From: Piscinibacter gummiphilus
GTDB taxonomy: Bacteria > Pseudomonadota > Gammaproteobacteria > Burkholderiales > Burkholderiaceae_C
Assembly (NCBI RefSeq): GCF_032681285.1
Contig: NZ_CP136336.1
Coordinates: 2,467,001 to 2,531,000 of the forward strand
Direction of reading: 5' to 3'
DNA length: 64,000 nt
Both the position numbers and the translations under genes were made by a program. This document shows, in pieces, positions 20,578-29,468 of this stretch (position 1 is its first letter; each line of letters starts with the position of its first letter). Under the pieces are notes generated by a model. It was not told the origin of the DNA. It worked only from the letters and a program-made list of their open reading frames with translations, and searched no databases.

Positions 20578-21926
20578 CAGGAGCGCCCCTTCGCGAGCGT
20601 GGCTTCGATCGCAAGCGAGGCGTCGAGTACGGCGTCGTCTTGCAGTGCGTGGCTCCAGACCATCAGGCCGACGGGCAGTTCGTCGGGCGTGTGGCAGGGC
20701 AGCGAGAGCGCACAGCCATCGAGCATGTTGACGACCGAGGGGTTGCGCAGCAACAGGGCATTGGTGGCGAAGAAGGCATCGTCGCTCGTGAGGCTGGCGA
20801 TGGTGGGCGCCACGATGGGGACGGTGGGGCTGAGCAGCGCGTCGTAGCGGCGCATCGTGAGGGTCATGCGGGCAATCCAGTCGGCGCGGGCGCGCGTGAG
20901 GTCGAGGTAGTCGGCGGCCGACATTGTTTCGCCGCGGTGGATGCGCAGGGCGACGCGGGGGTCGTAGTCGGCCTGGCGCTGGCTGAGCAACTGGCGGTGC
21001 CACGCCCAGCTCTCGGCGGCCGAGAAGCCACCAGTGGCGTTGATGGCGGTGAGCTCGGCCAGCTCGGGCAGGGCAAGGGTCTCGATCTGTGCCCCGGCTT
21101 GGCGCAGTGTTCCGAGGGAGCGCTCGAAGGCGCGCGCGACGTTGTCGTCCAGTCCTTCCAGCTGCGACGTGGGCACGGCCAGTCGCAGTGCGCTCACGGG
21201 GCGGCCCGGGAGACTGACGCGACGTGCCGCCAGTACTTCGTGGAGCAGCACGGCGTCGCGCACCGAGCGGGTGATGGCGCAGGCGGTGTCAAGCGTGGTC
21301 GACAGAGGGATCGCGCCTTCGGTCGGCGTGAGCCGGGCCGTGTTCTTGAAGCCGACCAGGCCTTGCAGCGCAGCCGGGATGCGGATGGAGCCGCCGGTGT
21401 CGGACCCGAGCGCGGCCCACGCCGCGCTACTGGCGACCGAGACGGCGCCCCCCGAGGTCGAACCACCTGGAATGCGAGGCTCGGCGTCCAGCGCCAGAGT
21501 CGCGGCGTTGGGAGGCGTGCCGTAGTGGGGGTTCAGTCCGACGCCCGAGAACGCGAACTCCGTCATGTTGGTATGGCCGGTCAGCGAAGCGCCGGCGGCT
21601 CGCAGCCGAGCGACCGCCGGGCAGTCGGCCTGCGCGACTGGCGCATCGGCCAAGACGCGGGAAGCGGCCGTCGTGGCGTAGCCCTGCACATCGAACAGCG
21701 CCTTCACGCTCACCGCAAGGCCTGCGAGGGCGGGAAGCGGCGCGCCGGCCGCGTGCAGCCGGTCGACGCCGTGCGCCGCGGCCATCGCCTGGGCATCGAA
21801 GCGGGTCAGGTACGTCCTGGTGTTGGCGGCGCTCTCGGCGCTCTGCAGGCTGGCGGCCAAGGCCTCGGCCGCCGTCGTGCGCCCTTGCAGCAGGGCGGCT
21901 CGGGCAGCGGTCAGGTCATTCGTCAT
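20577..21926 (-). CDS. Amidase-signature family hydrolase
   Basis: A 449-residue amidase-signature enzyme with the full Ser-cisSer-Lys triad: K75 (AVSVKALFD), S156 (GGSTSGG) and S180 (GSDTGGSIRIP). Family members include GatA and various amide and carbamoyl hydrolases. GatA is unlikely because gatB and gatC are not adjacent. It is the first gene of an operon with a D-amino-acid-dehydrogenase-like gene and nnr. ATG 21926 gives a normal N-terminus but no clear Shine-Dalgarno sequence. Its promoter would share the 165-bp intergenic space with the divergent rpsB promoter. Confidence 0.85.
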   Translation of the reverse strand: MTNDLTAARAALLQGRTTAAEALAASLQSAESAANTRTYLTRFDAQAMAAAHGVDRLHAAGAPLPALAGLAVSVKALFDVQGYATTAASRVLADAPVAQADCPAVARLRAAGASLTGHTNMTEFAFSGVGLNPHYGTPPNAATLALDAEPRIPGGSTSGGAVSVASSAAWAALGSDTGGSIRIPAALQGLVGFKNTARLTPTEGAIPLSTTLDTACAITRSVRDAVLLHEVLAARRVSLPGRPVSALRLAVPTSQLEGLDDNVARAFERSLGTLRQAGAQIETLALPELAELTAINATGGFSAAESWAWHRQLLSQRQADYDPRVALRIHRGETMSAADYLDLTRARADWIARMTLTMRRYDALLSPTVPIVAPTIASLTSDDAFFATNALLLRNPSVVNMLDGCALSLPCHTPDELPVGLMVWSHALQDDAVLDASLAIEATLAKGRS

Positions 21927-21943
21927 GGGTGGAGAGTGCCTGC

Positions 21944-21964
21944 TATACTCCGCGGGTTTACCTG
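21944..21964 (+). promoter_or_regulatory. rpsB promoter: extended -10 with GC-rich initiation region
   Basis: TGCTATACT (21941-21949) fits an extended -10 element (TG-N-TATACT). It is followed by C-CGCGGGTTTACCTG, closely matching the start region of the rpsF promoter at 42738-42758. No good -35 is seen. The GC-rich discriminator is what stringently controlled promoters show. Confidence 0.6.
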
Positions 21965-22004
21965 AATGCCGGCCGTGTCGAGCTGGCGTGGGTGAACAAA
22001 TCGC

Positions 22005-22067
22005 GAATCCGGCCGTTGAAGGTGTCGCCTGCTTTACGAAAAAGCGCTGGCGATTCTGGCCGGATTC
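22005..22067 (+). ncRNA. Structured 5' leader of rpsB, candidate S2 autoregulatory element
   Basis: A nested stem lies in the 140-nt leader: outer arms GAATCCGGCC (22005-22014) and GGCCGGATTC (22058-22067) pair perfectly over 10 bp; inside, TCGCC (22025-22029) pairs with GGCGA (22049-22053) and GCTTT (22031-22035) with AAAGC (22041-22045). It ends 24 nt before the rpsB ATG. Autogenous control of rpsB by S2 through the leader is known in gammaproteobacteria; whether this fold is homologous is unknown. Confidence 0.5.
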
Positions 22068-22091
22068 TAGAACCAACCTTTGGAGTGATTC

Positions 22092-22838
22092 ATGTCCGTC
22101 ACCATGCGTGAAATGCTGGAAGCCGGCGTCCATTTCGGGCACCAAACGCGCTTCTGGAACCCCAAGATGGCCCCGTACATCTACGGCCATCGCAACAAGA
22201 TCCACATCATCAACCTCGAGAAGACGCAGCCGCTCTTCCTCGATGCGATGAAGTTCATCCGCCAGCTCGCCGCCAAGCGCGGCACGATCCTGATGGTCGG
22301 CACCAAGCGCCAGGCGCGCGACGTGATCGTGCAGGAAGCCAAGCGCGCTGGCATGCCCTTCGTCGACCAGCGTTGGCTTGGCGGCATGCTGACCAACTTC
22401 AAGACGGTCAAGGGTTCGCTCAAGAAGCTGAAGGACATGCAGGCCCAGGTCGAGGCGGGCAGCGAGATCCGCATCAAGAAGGAAGCCCTGCTGTTCCAGC
22501 GCGAGCTGGCCAAGCTCGAGAAGGACATCGGCGGCATTCAAGACATGAACGCGCTGCCTGACGCGATCTTCGTCATCGACGTCGGCTATCACAAGATTGC
22601 CGTTGCCGAAGCCAAGAAGCTGGGCATCCCGGTGATCGGCGTGGTGGACTCCAACCATTCGCCCGACGGCATCGACTACGTCATTCCGGGCAACGACGAC
22701 TCGTCCAAGGCCGTGGCGTTGTACGCCCGCGCCGTGGCCGACGCCGTGCTGGAAGGCAAGGCCAACGCCACCAACGAAGTGGTCCAGGCTGTGTCGGCCG
22801 AAGGCGACGAATTCGTGGAAGTCAGCGAGAACGCCTGA
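22092..22838 (+). CDS. rpsB: 30S ribosomal protein S2
   Basis: A 248-residue S2 protein. Diagnostic stretches are [22 protein letters not shown] at the start (family signature at residues 4-24), [12 protein letters not shown] and the [15 protein letters not shown] core. GGAG at 22082-22085 is a good ribosome-binding site for ATG 22092. It begins the rpsB-tsf-pyrH-frr translation cluster. Confidence 0.98.
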   Translation: MSVTMREMLEAGVHFGHQTRFWNPKMAPYIYGHRNKIHIINLEKTQPLFLDAMKFIRQLAAKRGTILMVGTKRQARDVIVQEAKRAGMPFVDQRWLGGMLTNFKTVKGSLKKLKDMQAQVEAGSEIRIKKEALLFQRELAKLEKDIGGIQDMNALPDAIFVIDVGYHKIAVAEAKKLGIPVIGVVDSNHSPDGIDYVIPGNDDSSKAVALYARAVADAVLEGKANATNEVVQAVSAEGDEFVEVSENA

Positions 22839-22873
22839 GCGACTCGCCCCGACTCACCTCACGGGTGAGCATG

Positions 22874-22902
22874 AAAAGGGGCTTTGACAGCCCCTTTTTT
22901 TC
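22874..22902 (+). terminator. Rho-independent terminator after rpsB
   Basis: The stem AAAAGGGGCT (22874-22883) and AGCCCCTTTT (22889-22898) with loop TTGAC runs into a T-tract. It lies between rpsB and tsf and probably works as an attenuator that sets the S2:EF-Ts ratio, because no separate strong tsf promoter is obvious. Confidence 0.9.
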
Positions 22903-22968
22903 AATCAATGCATGACGATTCCGGCGGTCGGCGGACGCTTCCGACCCCGAGCCAACAGGAGATTTGAG

Positions 22969-23865
22969 ATGGCTGCAATCACCGCAAGCATGGTCGCCGA
23001 GCTGCGCGCCAAGACCGACGCCCCGATGATGGAGTGCAAGAAGGCACTCACCGAAGCCGGTGGCGACTTCGACAAGGCCGAGGAACTGCTGCGCGTCAAG
23101 CTGGGCAGCAAGGCCGGCAAGGCCGCTTCGCGCATCACCGCTGAGGGCGTGGTCGCCGCGGCCGTGGAAGGCACGACCGGCGCGATCCTCGAAGTCAATT
23201 GCGAAACCGACTTCGTCACCAAGAACGACTCGTTCCTCGCGCTCGCCAAGGCCGCCGCCGAGCTCATCGCCAAGAGCAACCCGGCTGACGTGACCGCGCT
23301 GGGCGCATTGCCGTATTCGCAAGACGGCTTCGGCCCCACGCTCGAAGACGTGCGCAAGGGCCTGGTCGGCAAGATCGGCGAAAACATGTCGTTCCGCCGC
23401 TTCAAGCGCTATGCCAGCGGCGGCAAGCTCGCCAGCTACCTGCACGGCACCCGCATCGGCGTGATCGTCGAGTTCGACGGCGACGAGGTCGCTGCGAAGG
23501 ACGTGGCCATGCACGTGGCCGCCATGAAGCCGGTGTCGCTGTCGGCTTCAGACGTGCCCGCCACGCTGATCGAGAAGGAGCGTTCGGTTGCTGCCCTGAA
23601 GGCTGCCGAATCGGGCAAGCCGGCCGACATCGTCACCAAGATGGTCGAAGGCTCGGTGCAGAAGTACCTGAAGGAAGTCAGCCTGCTGAACCAGGTGTTC
23701 GTGAAGGCCGCCGACGGCAAGCAGACTGTCGAGCAGTACCTCAAGTCCACCAACACCACGGTCAAGGGCTTCACGCTCTACGTGGTGGGCGAAGGCATCG
23801 AGAAGAAGGTCGACGACTTCGCAGCCGAAGTGGCGGCGCAAGTGGCGGCCGCCAAGGGCGGCTGA
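22969..23865 (+). CDS. tsf: Elongation factor Ts
   Basis: A 298-residue nucleotide-exchange factor for EF-Tu. The N-terminal UBA-like domain [20 protein letters not shown] and [15 protein letters not shown] (TDFV contacts EF-Tu) are present. ATG 22969 follows AGGAG (22957-22961); an upstream in-frame ATG at 22912 lacks a ribosome-binding site and would add nonconserved residues. A six-bp hairpin (GGTCGG/CCGACC, 22926-22946) lies in its leader. Confidence 0.97.
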   Translation: MAAITASMVAELRAKTDAPMMECKKALTEAGGDFDKAEELLRVKLGSKAGKAASRITAEGVVAAAVEGTTGAILEVNCETDFVTKNDSFLALAKAAAELIAKSNPADVTALGALPYSQDGFGPTLEDVRKGLVGKIGENMSFRRFKRYASGGKLASYLHGTRIGVIVEFDGDEVAAKDVAMHVAAMKPVSLSASDVPATLIEKERSVAALKAAESGKPADIVTKMVEGSVQKYLKEVSLLNQVFVKAADGKQTVEQYLKSTNTTVKGFTLYVVGEGIEKKVDDFAAEVAAQVAAAKGG

Positions 23866-23887
23866 AGCCCCCACTGGAGCGTGCCGC

Positions 23888-23907
23888 GCCGGGCCTTCGG
23901 GCCCGGC
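23888..23907 (+). terminator. UUCG-tetraloop hairpin between tsf and pyrH
   Basis: Perfect 8-bp GC stem GCCGGGCC/GGCCCGGC closed by the very stable C(TTCG)G loop, 22 bp after the tsf stop. There is no T-run, so it may act as an mRNA 3'-end stabiliser or a partial terminator. Confidence 0.5.
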
Positions 23908-23985
23908 TTCGCGGATAGACTCAATGCCCACCCCGTCCTGAACACGAGTTCGTCTGACCACAAGTCGACTTCACGAGGAAACTGA

Positions 23986-24696
23986 ATGCCGGCCTACAAG
24001 CGCATCCTGCTCAAACTTTCTGGCGAAGCCCTGATGGGCGACGATGCCTACGGCATCAACCGCGCGACCATCGTCCGCATGGTGCGCGAGATCCAGGAAG
24101 TGACGCAGCTCGGGTGCGAGGTGGCGGTGGTCATCGGCGGGGGCAATATCTTCCGCGGCGTGGCGGGCGGCTCGGTCGGCATGGACCGGGCCACGGCCGA
24201 CTACATGGGCATGCTGGCCACGGTGATGAACTCGCTGGCGCTGGCCGACACGATGCGGCAAGAGGGCATGACGGCGCGCGTGATGTCGGCCATCGGCATC
24301 GAGCAGGTGGTCGAGCCCTATGTGCGCCCGAAGGCGTTGCAATACCTTGAAGAAGGCAAGGTGGTGGTCTTCGCTGCCGGCACCGGCAACCCCTTCTTCA
24401 CCACCGACACGGCCGCGGCACTGCGCGGCGCCGAGATCGGCGCCGAGATCGTGCTCAAGGCCACCAAGGTCGACGGCGTCTACACCGCCGATCCCAAGAA
24501 AGACCCGAGCGCCACGCGCTACAGCCGGGTCAGTTTTGACGAAGCCATCACCCGCAACCTGCAGGTGCTCGACGCAACCGCCTTCGCGCTGTGCCGCGAC
24601 CAGAAGCTGCCGATCAAGGTCTTCAGCATCTTCAAGGCCGGCGCGCTCAAGCGCGTGGTGCTGGGTGAAGATGAAGGCACTCTCGTGCACGTGTGA
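23986..24696 (+). CDS. pyrH: Uridylate kinase
   Basis: A 236-residue amino-acid-kinase-fold UMP kinase, forming UDP for nucleotide and envelope precursor synthesis. [14 protein letters not shown] opens the protein; [11 protein letters not shown] is the substrate-binding loop; [18 protein letters not shown] is diagnostic of PyrH. It is preceded by CGAGGAAACTGA. It continues the tsf cluster after a 120-bp gap holding a hairpin. Confidence 0.97.
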   Translation: MPAYKRILLKLSGEALMGDDAYGINRATIVRMVREIQEVTQLGCEVAVVIGGGNIFRGVAGGSVGMDRATADYMGMLATVMNSLALADTMRQEGMTARVMSAIGIEQVVEPYVRPKALQYLEEGKVVVFAAGTGNPFFTTDTAAALRGAEIGAEIVLKATKVDGVYTADPKKDPSATRYSRVSFDEAITRNLQVLDATAFALCRDQKLPIKVFSIFKAGALKRVVLGEDEGTLVHV

Positions 24697-24711
24697 GGCA
24701 GGAGCACTGAA

Positions 24712-25272
24712 ATGAGCATCGCAGACATCCGCAAGAACGCTGAAGCGAAGATGGCCAAGTCCATCGAATCGTTCAAGAACGAACTGGGCAAGATCCGCAC
24801 CGGCCGCGCCCACCCCGGCATCCTCGACCAGGTGCAGGTCGACTACTACGGCTCGATGGTGCCCATCAGCCAGGTCGCCAACGTGAGCCTGCTCGACGCC
24901 CGCACGATCAGCGTGCAGCCCTGGGAAAAGGGCATGGGCCCGAAGATCGAGAAGGCTATCCGCGAGTCGGACCTGGGCCTCAACCCCGCCGCACAGGGCG
25001 ACCTGCTGCGCGTGCCGCTGCCGGCGCTGACCGAAGAGCGCCGCCGCGACCTCACCAAGGTCGTGCGCTCGGCTGCCGAAGACTCTCGCATCGCGGTGCG
25101 CAACCTGCGCCGCGATGCCAACGACCAGGCCAAGAAGCTCCTGAAAGACAAGCTCATCACCGAAGACGACGAGCGCCGCTCGCTCGACGAGGTGCAGAAG
25201 CTCACCGACCGCATCATTGCGGAAATCGACCGCCTCACCTCGGCCAAGGAAGCCGAGATCATGGCCGTCTGA
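24712..25272 (+). CDS. frr: Ribosome recycling factor
   Basis: A 186-residue RRF that splits post-termination ribosomes together with EF-G. It starts [14 protein letters not shown] and contains [21 protein letters not shown] and the C-terminal helical [25 protein letters not shown] is preceded by GGCAGGAG; 15 bp separates it from pyrH. Confidence 0.97.
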   Translation: MSIADIRKNAEAKMAKSIESFKNELGKIRTGRAHPGILDQVQVDYYGSMVPISQVANVSLLDARTISVQPWEKGMGPKIEKAIRESDLGLNPAAQGDLLRVPLPALTEERRRDLTKVVRSAAEDSRIAVRNLRRDANDQAKKLLKDKLITEDDERRSLDEVQKLTDRIIAEIDRLTSAKEAEIMAV

Positions 25273-25286
25273 CACACAGCACCTTC

Positions 25287-26018
25287 GTGGACTCAGCGCA
25301 GCGCGTCCCACGCCACATCGCCATCGTGATGGATGGCAATGGCCGCTGGGCGAAGAAGCGCTTCATGCCGCGCTTTGTCGGGCACAAGTTCGGGGTCGAC
25401 GCGCTGGTGGGGGTGGTGAAGGCCTGCGCTGACCGTGGGGTCGAGTACGTCACGGTCTTCGCGTTCTCGTCGGAAAACTGGAAGCGACCGGCCGAAGAGG
25501 TGTCGGGGTTGATGAGCCTCGCCATTTCCACCGTCTCCAAGCACCTCACCAAGATGGTGGGCGAGGGTGTGCGCATCCGCATCGTCGGCGATCGTTCGCA
25601 CGTCGCACCCGCAGTGCGCGCGGCGCTCGAGCGTGCCGAAGAGTCCACACGCCACAACACCCGCATCAACCTGTCGGTCGCGTTCAACTACGGCGGCCGC
25701 TGGGACGTGGTGCAGGCCTGCCAGAAGGCGATCGCCGATGGCGTGGCTCCCGAAGCCCTGGACGAGGCCACGCTCTCGCGCTACATGGCGATGAGCTTCG
25801 CGCCCGACCCCGATCTCTTCATCCGCACCGGCGGCGAGAAGCGCGTGAGCAACTTCCTGCTGTGGCAGGCGGCGTACTCGGAATTCGTGTTCAGCGACTG
25901 CCTCTGGCCCGACTTCGGCGAAGCCGAACTCGATGCAGCACTGGCCGATTACGCGCGGCGTGACCGCCGTTTCGGCCTGGTGTCGTCGGCGGACGCAGCG
26001 GCGCTGGCGAAGGCCTGA
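25287..26018 (+). CDS. uppS: Undecaprenyl diphosphate synthase (cis-prenyltransferase)
   Basis: A 243-residue enzyme making the C55 lipid carrier for peptidoglycan and LPS. HIAIVMDGNGRWAKKR holds the Mg-binding aspartate near residue 15; FAFSSENW and the C-terminal DLFIRTGGEKRVSNFLLWQ complete the signature. The only suitable start is GTG 25287, 14 bp after frr. Confidence 0.96.
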   Translation: MDSAQRVPRHIAIVMDGNGRWAKKRFMPRFVGHKFGVDALVGVVKACADRGVEYVTVFAFSSENWKRPAEEVSGLMSLAISTVSKHLTKMVGEGVRIRIVGDRSHVAPAVRAALERAEESTRHNTRINLSVAFNYGGRWDVVQACQKAIADGVAPEALDEATLSRYMAMSFAPDPDLFIRTGGEKRVSNFLLWQAAYSEFVFSDCLWPDFGEAELDAALADYARRDRRFGLVSSADAAALAKA

Positions 26019-26022
26019 CACC

Positions 26023-26877
26023 ATGTTGAAGCAACGTGTCATCACCGCGGTTGTCATGTTGCTCGTCTTGCTGCCGGCGCTCTTTGCGCCGATGGCCTGG
26101 CCGTTCGCCCTGCTGATGCTGGCGATGGCGGGCGCCGCGGCCTGGGAGTGGGGTCGCCTCAATGGCGCGTCTTCTGCGACTGCCGTGGGAATGGGCGTTG
26201 TGACGGCGGCAGCCTGCGGCGTGGCGTTGTGGGCGGGCTGGGTGCACGTCGGGCCGAGTGTGGCCTGGTGGTTGGCGTTCGTCGTCTGGGTGCTGGGCGG
26301 CGCGCTCGCGCTGAAGGTGGGCGTCGGATCGTGGCCGAACTTGCCTCGCGTGGCCCGCTGGCTGATTGGCATGGCCGCCATCTGGACGGCCTGGCTCGCG
26401 CTCTCGAGTGCCAAGGCGGCCGGCATCAACTTCCTGCTGTCGATCTTCTGCCTGGTCTGGGTGGCCGACATCGCGGCCTACTTCGGCGGCAAGACCTTTG
26501 GCCGGCGCAAGCTCGCCCCCGCCATCAGCCCTGGCAAAAGCTGGGAAGGGGTGTGGAGCGGCATGGTCGGCGTGCAGGCACTGGCCTGGGCGTGGATCTG
26601 GGCCGATCAGCACTGGCAATTGCCATCCCTCGACTCGGCGAGCCTCTTCACCGTGCTGCTGGAGCGCCTGGGGGCGCCAGGACTCGTGCTGGCGTTGGTT
26701 TTCCTGAGCGCGATGAGTGTGGTGGGGGACCTGGTCGAGTCGCTCGTGAAGCGCAGCGCCGGGGCCAAGGACAGCAGCAACTTGCTGCCCGGGCATGGCG
26801 GTGTACTCGACCGTGTCGATGCGCTGCTGCCCGTGTTTCCCATCGCGATGGCGCTGAGCACGCTCGGCAATTTCTGA
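26023..26877 (+). CDS. cdsA: Phosphatidate cytidylyltransferase
   Basis: A 284-residue polytopic enzyme making CDP-diacylglycerol for all phospholipids. About seven hydrophobic helices precede the CdsA signature near the C-terminus (SLVKRSAGAKDSSNLLP then GHGGVLDRVD). ATG 26023 is 4 bp after uppS, so the two are translationally linked. Confidence 0.95.
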   Translation: MLKQRVITAVVMLLVLLPALFAPMAWPFALLMLAMAGAAAWEWGRLNGASSATAVGMGVVTAAACGVALWAGWVHVGPSVAWWLAFVVWVLGGALALKVGVGSWPNLPRVARWLIGMAAIWTAWLALSSAKAAGINFLLSIFCLVWVADIAAYFGGKTFGRRKLAPAISPGKSWEGVWSGMVGVQALAWAWIWADQHWQLPSLDSASLFTVLLERLGAPGLVLALVFLSAMSVVGDLVESLVKRSAGAKDSSNLLPGHGGVLDRVDALLPVFPIAMALSTLGNF

Positions 26878-26885
26878 GCAACTCC

Positions 26886-28091
26886 ATGCAATCGACTCCT
26901 TCCGCGCGGCAGCGCGTCTGTGTCCTTGGCTCGACCGGCAGCGTGGGCGCAAACACGCTTGAAGTGATGTCACGTCACCGCGAGCGGTACGACGTCTTCG
27001 CTCTGACGGCGCACAGCCGCGTCGACGAGCTCCTTGCACAGTGCGTGCAGTGGAAGCCGCGCTACGCCGTGATCACGCAGCCAGGGCTCGCCCAGCTCTT
27101 GCGCGAAGGCCTGAAGGCCGCAGGCCTGCGCACCGAGGTGCTCGAAGGCTCGGGTGCCCTGTCGCTGGTGGCGGCGCATCCTGAAGTGGACTCGGTGATG
27201 GCGGCCATCGTCGGAGCCGCGGGGCTTGAGCCCTGCATCGCTGCGGCGCGTGCCGGAAAGCGCCTGATGCTCGCCAACAAGGAGGCGCTCGTCGTGGGCG
27301 GCGCGTTCTTCATGAAGGCGGTGAAGGAGGGCGGCGCGACGCTCCTGCCCATCGACAGCGAACATTCCGCGATCTTCCAGTGCCTGCCGGAGGATCGCAG
27401 CACCTGGGGCCGGCGCATCGACCACATCGTGCTCACCGCGTCGGGCGGCCCGTTCCGCCAGCGAGATCACGGCACCCTCCACCGCGTGACACCCGATGAG
27501 GCCTGCGCCCATCCCAACTGGGTCATGGGCCGCAAGATTTCGGTCGACTCGGCGACCATGATGAACAAGGCGCTCGAGGTGATCGAGGCGCGTTGGCTGT
27601 TCGACCTCACGCCGGAGCAGATCCGCGTGGTGATCCACCCGCAGAGCATCATCCATTCGATGGTGGTGTGCCGAGACAACTCGGTGCTCGCGCAGCTCGG
27701 CACGCCCGACATGCGCGTGCCGATCGCCTATGGCCTGTCGTTCCCCGAGCGCATCGAATCGGGCGCGAGTGCGCTCGATTTCACGACGCTGGCGGCACTG
27801 CAGTTCGAGCCGGCCGACATGCAGCGCTACCCCGGCCTGCAATTGGCGTGGGACACGCTGCGCGGCGCCGAGGGCAGCACCGCGGTGCTCAACGCCGCCA
27901 ACGAGGTGGCGGTGGCGGCGTTCCTGGCGGGAACCATCCGCTTCGACCAGATTCACAGCGTCAATGCGCACACCCTCGATGCGATCACGCCCTCGTCCGA
28001 TGCCTGCCGCTCGATCGAGGGGCTGCTCTCGCTCGACGCCAGCGCACGCCGCGCGGCCGAGCAGCAGGTGAGCCGCCTGCGCGCACCATGA
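26886..28091 (+). CDS. dxr: 1-deoxy-D-xylulose 5-phosphate reductoisomerase
   Basis: A 401-residue NADPH-dependent enzyme, the first committed step of the MEP pathway that ispG (2.1 kb) continues. VCVLGSTGSVGANTLEV is the NADPH motif; LANKEALVVGG, PIDSEHSAIFQCL (metal-binding D and E) and KISVDSATMMNKALEVIEA are intact. ATG 26886 lies 8 bp after cdsA. The stop overlaps the rseP start (ATGA). Confidence 0.97.
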   Translation: MQSTPSARQRVCVLGSTGSVGANTLEVMSRHRERYDVFALTAHSRVDELLAQCVQWKPRYAVITQPGLAQLLREGLKAAGLRTEVLEGSGALSLVAAHPEVDSVMAAIVGAAGLEPCIAAARAGKRLMLANKEALVVGGAFFMKAVKEGGATLLPIDSEHSAIFQCLPEDRSTWGRRIDHIVLTASGGPFRQRDHGTLHRVTPDEACAHPNWVMGRKISVDSATMMNKALEVIEARWLFDLTPEQIRVVIHPQSIIHSMVVCRDNSVLAQLGTPDMRVPIAYGLSFPERIESGASALDFTTLAALQFEPADMQRYPGLQLAWDTLRGAEGSTAVLNAANEVAVAAFLAGTIRFDQIHSVNAHTLDAITPSSDACRSIEGLLSLDASARRAAEQQVSRLRAP

Positions 28092-29461
28092 CCACTGTTC
28101 TCGCTTTCATCCTGACGCTGGGCGTGCTCATCGTCATCCACGAGTACGGCCACTATCGTGTGGCCCGTGCCTGCGGGGTGAAGGTGCTGCGTTTCTCGGT
28201 CGGCTTCGGCAAGGTGCTGTGGCGACGCCAGCCGCAACCGGGCGGCACGGAGTTCGTGCTCTCGGCGTTGCCGCTGGGCGGTTATGTGCGCATGCTCGAC
28301 GAGCGCGAAGGCCCGGTCGAGCCGAGTGAGCTGCACATGGCCTTCAACCGCAAGCCGCTGCGCCAACGGGCCGCGATCGTCGCGGCGGGGCCGGCGGCCA
28401 ATCTGCTGCTTGCGGTGTTGCTCTATGCCGCGCAGCACTGGATTGGCGTCGAAGAGCCGAAGGCGCTTCTGTCAGCGCCGGTTGCAGCGAGTGTGGCCGA
28501 GCGTGCCGGCATGCGCTCGGGCGACTGGGTGCGCGCCTGGTCGACCGATGGCACCGATTGGGAAGACGTGCGCTCGCTGACCGATCTGCGCTGGCAGGTG
28601 ACCCATGCCGTCCTGGAGGGGCGCCCCATCCAGTTGCTGGTGACCAATGGCGAGGGCCATGGCCAGCGCACCGTCGTGCTCGAACTCGACAAGCTGAATG
28701 CCAAGGATGTCGACGCCAAGTTGATGCAAAGCATCGGGCTCGGTGCCCCCTATCGCGGCGACGCACCGCTGCTCGCATCGGTCAAGCCGGGTGGGGCCGG
28801 CGCCCAGGCCGGGCTCAAGGCGGGCGATGTGGTACTGAGCATCGATGGCACGCCGATGCGCACCATGGACCAGCTCTGGCAGACCATCCGCGCCAGCGCC
28901 GATCGTCGTTCGACCGACCCGCAGCGCTGGTCGGTGCTGCGCGAGGGTCAGGTGCTCGAGCTGGCGGTCAAGCCGGCGATCGTCACCGATGGCGACAAGC
29001 GGGTCGGCCGCATCGAAGCGGGGCTCGGGCTGCCAATCGAGATGGTGACCGTGCGCTACGGCCTGTGGGATGGCTTCGCGCAGGCGGCGTCTCGCACCTG
29101 GGAGGTCTCGGCGCTCACGCTGCGCATGCTCGGACGCATGCTGATCGGCGAAGCGTCGCTCAAGAACCTGAGCGGCCCGTTGACCATCGCCGACTACGCC
29201 GGCCAATCGGTGAAGATGGGCCTCGCTTACTATCTCGGTTTTCTCGCGGTGGTCAGCGTGAGCCTCGGGGTGCTCAACCTGCTGCCGTTGCCGGTCCTCG
29301 ATGGTGGGCACCTCATGTACTATCTTTTCGAAGCCGTGACGGGGCGGCCGCCCTCCGAGGCGTGGTTGGATCGACTGCAGCGCGGTGGTGTGGCGCTGAT
29401 GCTCGTGATGACATCGCTCGCCCTCTACAACGACGTGGCCCGCATTCTGGGCCTGCACTGA
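28088..29461 (+). CDS. rseP: Site-2 intramembrane zinc protease RseP
   Basis: A 457-residue inner-membrane metalloprotease that completes anti-sigma-E cleavage. The zinc motif VIHEYGHYRVAR (HExxH) is in the first helix, two PDZ domains occupy roughly residues 120-310 (KPGGAGAQAGLKAGDVVLSIDG in the second), and NLLPLPVLDGGHLM supplies the third ligand and signature near the C-terminus. Direct proximity to bamA fits coupling of envelope stress response and outer-membrane assembly. Confidence 0.96.
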   Translation: MTTVLAFILTLGVLIVIHEYGHYRVARACGVKVLRFSVGFGKVLWRRQPQPGGTEFVLSALPLGGYVRMLDEREGPVEPSELHMAFNRKPLRQRAAIVAAGPAANLLLAVLLYAAQHWIGVEEPKALLSAPVAASVAERAGMRSGDWVRAWSTDGTDWEDVRSLTDLRWQVTHAVLEGRPIQLLVTNGEGHGQRTVVLELDKLNAKDVDAKLMQSIGLGAPYRGDAPLLASVKPGGAGAQAGLKAGDVVLSIDGTPMRTMDQLWQTIRASADRRSTDPQRWSVLREGQVLELAVKPAIVTDGDKRVGRIEAGLGLPIEMVTVRYGLWDGFAQAASRTWEVSALTLRMLGRMLIGEASLKNLSGPLTIADYAGQSVKMGLAYYLGFLAVVSVSLGVLNLLPLPVLDGGHLMYYLFEAVTGRPPSEAWLDRLQRGGVALMLVMTSLALYNDVARILGLH

Positions 29462-29468
29462 ATACTGC

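Noticed and set aside
20577..21926. GatA (glutamyl-tRNA amidotransferase subunit A) for the amidase
   Set aside because: The catalytic triad fits the superfamily, but gatB and gatC are absent next to it and the gene is in a different operon context.
26148..26885. In-frame upstream extension of dxr through cdsA
   Set aside because: Runs out of frame through cdsA and encodes an Arg/Gly-rich nonsense sequence; dxr begins at 26886.
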